NCBI GenBank assembly: GCA_003342895.1
Contig: PTFA01000111.1
Coordinates: 2,559,607-2,623,606, forward strand
From: Casuarius casuarius
Taxonomy: Eukaryota; Chordata; Aves; Casuariiformes; Casuariidae
Length of the DNA: 64,000 bases
Reading direction: 5' to 3'
Positions 57,601 through 64,000 of the stretch are shown piece by piece. The first letter of the stretch is position 1. Every line of letters starts with the position of its first letter. The position numbers and the translations under genes were made by a program. The notes under the pieces were generated by a model, which was not told where the DNA came from, did no database searches, and saw only the letters and a program-made list of their open reading frames with translations.

Positions 57601-60600
57601 TCTCCTTTCCTATGAAAAATATAAATACATTCAAAAAACTTCAACCTCTGCCACTAATGTTAGGAATGGTATGTAATGCATTAAAAATGAAAAACTTACC
57701 CAATACAGATCAATATTTTATATGAATGTTAAAATAGGTGTGGTTTTACTGCTTTCCAGTGCTTTAATAATACAATAGGCCCCCAATCATAATGGAGTAG
57801 GATAAGTCAACATAATGTCCGCTTTATATAATGCTGGAATAGCCACCAAGAATCATAAGAAATGTAGTCTCAGTGGATTCACTATAAAGGATATTCTAAT
57901 GAATTATCCCTCCCGCNTAGCTGGTTGGCAGATGAATATGACAATGAAAAGGGGAAAGCTAAGGGAATGAACATATAATGTTGTCCCTTGGTGGGATGTT
58001 GTTGCTAACACTATGTTCTTGCCTATTTTACATGAAGCCTCCCAAAAAACTGTCTTTTAGTGGAATGTGATGTACTACTCTACCTTCTGATGTCTCTTCC
58101 TTGAAACTTTGGAAATGCAAAGAGAAGATCCAAGGCCCTAAGTAGAATAACAAATGGAATGAGAACATTTATAATCTTCAAAATGCAGTGATTTTCATGC
58201 AGTTACTTCTCAGGTTTAGGGGCTTTGTTGATTCTCTAACACAGTTCTCTGGGGATTCGTTTTAAGACCTTCCCCACAGGATCTCTGAACTGTCATCCTG
58301 CAGTAATCTTCCTCTTTTACTTCCAACCACATTCCCAGAAAAAGAGGCTTCATTTTCCAAATATATCAGCTTTCTTAATTCTAAAGAAAAACCTTATAGC
58401 TGCCTTTCTTTTGAATTCAGATAGGAATGCAATTAATTTTTTTGAGAAATCCAGTAGGAACACCACATGAATAAGGGAGGAGGCAGTCTGCTGCACTCAA
58501 GAAAAACTGTTAGTGAAGACTATATGCCATTTGAACAGTAGTTGCTGAGACGTATCCGTTGACCAAACTCTCTACTATTTTAAGTGTGTTGGACTTCTTT
58601 GAAGATACTGAAGTGCTCCCAATTGAAGTCACTCAAAATTACTGTTTCTTGAAACCCATACTTTTAGGAATGGAAATAAAAGCACAAGCACTATCAAGGT
58701 TGATTGGATATGAGAGTTTTCTTCCACCTTCCTGAGGTATTCTGAAGGAAACCCATTGTTAAGCCCATCACTATTGGGAAGATTATAGCCAAGTCTTGAT
58801 CATTCAGGGGTGATATGGGTTTTTGATTAACCATACAGAGACCCCTCACTTCATATGGCTACATAAAACAACACAGCTTCAGAAGGACCACAATGTCCCA
58901 GTGACATGGGGACATCCAGGCTCAGGTCAGCTCCAGCTCAGAACTTCTTCCACCACTGCTGGTACAACCACCCAGCTCTGTCTCTGTCGCTCTTCTTCTA
59001 GGCCAGGTTACATTTGTTTTCTTTTATCTGTGCTTTTGCATTATTCCGGTTACCTGAGGCAATAGTATATTAAGGTAATTGAGTAGGTAGTGATCCCATG
59101 GCTACCTTCCTTTCTGTTGAAAGCCCACCATGTTTGTACAGTACAGGCAGAAACACTGTTCTCCTCTCAGAATATGCCNACAGTCACCCCCACTGAAGAC
59201 ATTAAAAATGGCAGGATTCAGAGTAGATGTTCATAGAAACACAGAAATGCTAGTGCTTTCTATGTACAGACCTCTTAAAGTTTCGGCTGCTCATTTTACA
59301 TTCACAGTTAGGGATCAACAGCATCTATAGTGATATCAGATTAAATAAAATTGTGCTGATTTTATTTTTCTTCAGGGAAAACTGAAGTTTTGTACTTAAA
59401 AAATGTGTGGCTAGACAGACTTTGTACAAGTCTTGCCATTTGGTGCTTAGTTTAAAATTATTTTTACTGAGACAGATCATGAATGAATATAGCCCCTTGT
59501 TTTATAGGCTATGTTTCTTAGGATTTTTGTATACTTTTCATCATCATCACGTGCTTTGGTACCCTGAAGAAGTGTTTGTATTCAAATGATTTACTACCGT
59601 AAACTAGAGACAGTTTATTGATTCTGAATATTTAAATAGTGTTTTTCTCTCTTTTTCTTTTTTCTTTTTTTTCTTAAAGGACCGATATCTCAAAGTATAT
59701 GGGGGAAAGGATAAACAATATGGTTGTTGGAGTTTTTCCTTAAATCATTGCTGAAGGAAAGGGGAAGTAAGCCAAAATAAAATGAGACCTGAACTTATCA
59801 CTTCTTCTACCAGCACAAGACCACCATGACAGTGTGAGAAAACAGGTACGATTCAGAGGCAGCATTTTTGAGGGAAAATAAATGAAAGGCCAGATTAAAG
59901 TATATGACTCATATCACTTGGTTTCTCACTAATTCTTCATAGACCAAAGTCAAAGCCCTAGGAGTCAGAGGAGATGATAAGAGACAGCCCCATTGGTTGG
60001 CATTCATCCAAGGGACACAGTTATATATGATTGGATTTCAGTAGTCTTCCTTTCCTGAAAATTGAGGATATAAAAACATAAAGCCTTCTCCCATTCCAGA
60101 CCCTTTCTATCTGAACCTTTTAGCAATCTAAAGTTACCTGTTTTCATCTGTTCNGGGTAGAGCTGTGTGAAGTGTTATGTATATATCAGGTGAAGTCTTT
60201 AAGACACAGTTAAAACTTATANGAAGTATTTTAATAAAAAGGCCTTTAGGCATCATTAAGAATGCAGAGGCAAACTTCCTACAGAAGTACAGATCTCAAC
60301 CTTGTTGTTTTCCGTACAGCTTGGCTTGCCTGTTTGCTTTTTTGAGTATCTGAACAACGAAATCTTTCATTGTCAGACAGGGACCAGGTAGTTTTAACTT
60401 CTTTTAATATGCCATGCTCTTCTCCTGACTGGCATGTGAACTGACTTTTGTCTCTTATCTTGTATCCTGTAAATAAATGTATTCTGTAAATTATTTATAT
60501 AACCTCTTTTCAGTGTTGTTTTGGTTAGTGGGATTATCTGGGTGGACTCACAGGAGAAATAAGTAAAAACTACAGGAGACAAAGAGAGATTATTCCACAT

Positions 60601-63600
60601 AGGCTGATATCTATTGTTAATTCACTGAGGTTAAATAACTTTTTCAACAAAAAAACTTATAAACTTGATGACAAAATTTGTAAATAAAATTTATTGCCTG
60701 CACTATGCAGGCAGGTAGCCAAGATAATCATAATGGTTTCCACTGGTTTTTAATGTAGGAATCTATATTATAAGTTTCCAGTATACATCTATGTTTTTAT
60801 GCTCAGCTATATTTTTGATGAAGAAATAATAAACTTCAGGCATGAATAAGACCTTTCTATATCATTCTAAAGATTAGATAGGTCCTGAAAGAAAACAGAA
60901 AAAAGAAGAAAGGAACATTCACCCCAGATGTGGAAACATGGTCCCAGTTATGAGCTGCAAGACAGTTTATTGGGTGTCATCAGTGGTTAGTTGACTCTGA
61001 CAGTGTTATATATTTCCAGGACACTAGGCCTATAGCAACGATGAAAACCACAACAGGAATCTTTTGATACATAAATGCAGTTGAACTTGCTATCAACCAA
61101 GTAATCCTATTTCTGTAGTCTTTTCAAAAGAACTCTCAAAAGCTTTTTGATTGGGAAATGCCTCAGTTGATTACCAATTCAGCTGAAATGTAAATGTATC
61201 AGAATTTTCTTCATAAAAGACATTCCTTTCCTGGAATAAGAATTCTTGAAGACTGAAACTTTGTAATAGATTAATTAAAGAAATACCACAGGAATTCCCC
61301 CAAAAGTCCACAGTGTATCTTATATAACTAGCTACAGATGTTAATACATTTATCAGAAACCACAATAGTAGGAAGCAGAGTTTTAATCAAGTTTTAAAAA
61401 GAATATTTCTCATTTATTTGCAAAGCATATTTTTTAAGAGTTCTTGATATGAATCCATGAAAGAACATAGGAAAACTAAGTACCATTTAATAAAGAACCA
61501 GTTAGGTGACTTTCTGTCTCAGAAAGAAACTGAGAGATGCAATATGCTAGACTAAAAACAACTCAAGTGAAATGGATGAAGACGGTGGGTGTGACACACT
61601 TCATCTGTGTTACTTGGAAAGTAAGCCTTGGCTTTGTGGTCACTTAATTCACAGATTGAGATGGATGGAGCCAGCAAAAGAAAAAAACATTTAAAACATC
61701 AAAAGGCTTATTTAAATTCAGATGCATACACTACAGGTTTTATATATTTGTCAGAATTTATTAAGTTTCTTGACAAATACAATGAGTGTAGTGAAAGTAG
61801 ATGATGTGTTATCTCTTGAAACAGTGTTAAACAGAAACTGAAGCTTCTGGAAAAACTGGAAGCAGCTGGTTTGGTCTTAAATTGGACAGTATAAATTTTC
61901 CTGGAAGACTTAAGTTTTCTGCTGAATTATCTGTCTGGAAAAGATATCACCACCGATTCTTATAAAAATTAAGCATTCTTTGTTTTTACAGTTATGGATC
62001 CTTTTACATGAAAAGGTTTGTTAAATACAGAGGAATGGTAACATCCACTTAGCCAATGACTCTACAAGTCTTGCCAAGCAGCCTCAGCCTTAAAACTCTA
62101 GGGACTCCCATTCATATACATAGTTGATATATGAAAGTCATGTGCCCACACCAAGTCCTCTTATTACAAGAAGAACTCATACAGATCATTTTTCTCAGTG
62201 ATGTTGGCCTGTTCCAGCAGCTCTTTGTGCGAGTCGGTATTATTCTGCTACAGTTTAAGATGGCTGGCATTTGTCTTGGAGGTAAGAGAAAGCCACTAAG
62301 ATATAAAATGATTGTCTTATTGCTCCATCAGTGCTGAGGCCAAAGTAATATTAGATTCACCACATCTTTCTAGCGTTTCTTCCTGTACAAATTTTAAATG
62401 ACCAAAACAATCATTTTCTGTTATGTGCCTGCATGTTGCTTTTCTATTTTTATAATCTCATTTTTCCACTCATCTGTCTAGAAAGACAGCAAGTAGGATT
62501 TAGCATAAAAAGAAAAAAAGATTTTTTTTTACTTTACTGAAAAACACAAGACGGGAAAAGATGTTTTTTTCAAAGTCCAAGTTGATATGACTCTATCTAT
62601 GGAGTTGTAAAAACATTATCTACAAGTGTAAAACAATATATTAAAATGACACTGTCCTCTTTTTACTTGTTTAAGCCCTGAGCTTTGGTTTCCTGGGTTC
62701 TCCTGTAGTAAATGAAGACATCACTAATACCTAAAGCAAAGAACTCAATGACTTAGACAGCTTTGTGTTGAAAGGAGGAACCTCAGAAAGGTTTCCATAT
62801 GGATTCGGAATCTATAAGAAAAAAAGGAGGAAACAAAAAAAATCCAGATAGAAATGCATTTACGTAAATTTTAGGTCTGTACTTATGTTTGCAATTTAAG
62901 CCCATTCCTATGACAAGGTGATGTCACCAACTTGACTTGCAAAAAGATGGCAACCTGTTTTTACATTTTGATTTTTTTTAGACATTTTTCAAGTTTTACT
63001 TTGAGAAGACTGAAACAAGATTATGAGGGATGAGGGATTTTCTTTTTTTTTTTCGGGATAAACTAGATATAGGGAGATACATGAAATAACCTTTTTTTCT
63101 TCACGAAAAAAGGAAAAAAACCTCATATCAGAGAATGGATTTTTAAGGCAAATGCTGTCCTATTACTCAGTTTATGAACAGAGACTTCCTAGATATAAAT
63201 GGTAGAAATATGGAAACTTAGAAACTTTGCAATATCTTGCAAAAGAAAAAAATAGAAGAGAAGAAAAAGAAAACACCAGATGCCAGGTGTGAGCAGATGT
63301 CACACTGCCTTTTCAATTCTCTTCTCCTTCGGTCTCGGGACTGAATTCAAACTTAACTGTTAAAGAAATTGTTCAGTAAACATCCTTTGCAGAGTTTATT
63401 GGTTCAGATCTTCATCAGTAAGCAACAGGGTTACTTTTGCAGCTTGGGCTATATCTAGTATGAGTATGAAGCAGTTAAAGTAAACCTCTAATAAGCAGCT
63501 TGAATTTAAAGTATTTTCCTTCTCTTTAATGACCTGTTGGTTTACTGATTTCTTTTCCAAGTTGGATTCAGATTTGGATGGAGTGCCTGGACTGAGGAAA

Positions 63601-64000
63601 ATTGCAGCAGCAGAAGCTATTCATTTATGTATTTCTTGTTTCTCTGTTTTATTTGTGATCATTCTTTATGCCTTCCCCTCCCTCCTGCAGCTGTAACTGC
63701 ACAGTTAACTGGCTCAAAGGGAAGAATGAATTGCTTGACTTAATTCATGCATTTTTGATCTAAGTCTTGCTTCATTTGTGAACTTTCCAGTTTTCATTTT
63801 TACTGCCTTTCTGCTTCAGGTGCCTGAAGGCATTTTCACCTCGGCCTCTGGCAGTTAATTATAAATAAATTCATTCATTATTTTTATTCAACATCTTTCT
63901 GGAACGATTAAAAAAAACATTTATTTCTTACAAATGTCAGATTTCTCTGAAATCTTATTTGATGATCGCTTGGAACCAGGCAGAGCTGCAATCTAGCAGA
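54681..64000. other. Intergenic DNA to the right edge, no gene recognised
   Basis: This is AT-rich non-coding sequence. It contains an (AT)n run at 56545-56558, a possible non-coding exon at 59680-59845 and a compositionally distinct, possibly conserved stretch at 63500-63900. No MXRA5 or other coding exon was identified. Confidence 0.6.
59680..59845 (+). other. Possible non-coding exon
   Basis: A 40-base pyrimidine tract ending TTCTTAAAG precedes 59680, and AACAG|GTACG gives a donor at 59846. The 166-base segment has no long open frame. It could be an untranslated or lncRNA exon, or chance. Confidence 0.15.

Overview
The window is vertebrate nuclear DNA, almost certainly from a bird. Two things show this. 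The left half carries exons 2-9 of a conserved kinase gene with vertebrate-style GT-AG introns. Intron 5 holds a near-complete CR1 LINE whose 3' end carries the octamer tail (ATTCTGTG)n typical of avian CR1. The sequence is AT-rich apart from the CR1 body. It has one 260-base run of N (18670-18929) and 27 single Ns, as in a draft assembly.

From 1 to about 32030 (+ strand) lies PRKX, the cAMP-regulated AGC-family kinase related to the PKA catalytic subunit. Exon 1 (about 55 N-terminal residues) is off the left edge. Coding exons are at 1223-1391, 3393-3656, 9840-9959, 15323-15418, 24406-24463, 26275-26352 and 27526-27651. They join in phase into 303 residues, which with a 55-residue exon 1 gives 358, the length I recall for the human protein. 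All catalytic landmarks are intact. A further intron (27675-28231) splits the 3' UTR 23 bases after the stop. The long last exon runs to a polyadenylation signal near 32006, with alternative signals upstream and two more near 35.0 kb.

Intron 5 contains a roughly 4.5-kb antisense CR1 (16061 to about 20635). Its ORF1 has PHD-like and esterase segments, and its ORF2 has endonuclease and reverse-transcriptase segments. Both are broken by frameshifts and stops, so it is a dead copy. Older repeats are an ancient CR1 3' end just before exon 7, a CR1 relic at 50.5 kb, a MIR-type SINE at 47.9 kb and several microsatellites.

From 32 to 64 kb I recognise no protein-coding exon. In human the next gene past the PRKX 3' end is MXRA5, but none of its coding sequence is visible here. 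A few stretches look like conserved non-coding DNA or a possible non-coding exon, on weak evidence. I found no convincing new biological system. The points most worth checking are a possible in-frame 15-nt microexon in the PRKX activation segment, the long CR1 with a repeated 5' UTR segment, and the 3' UTR intron.
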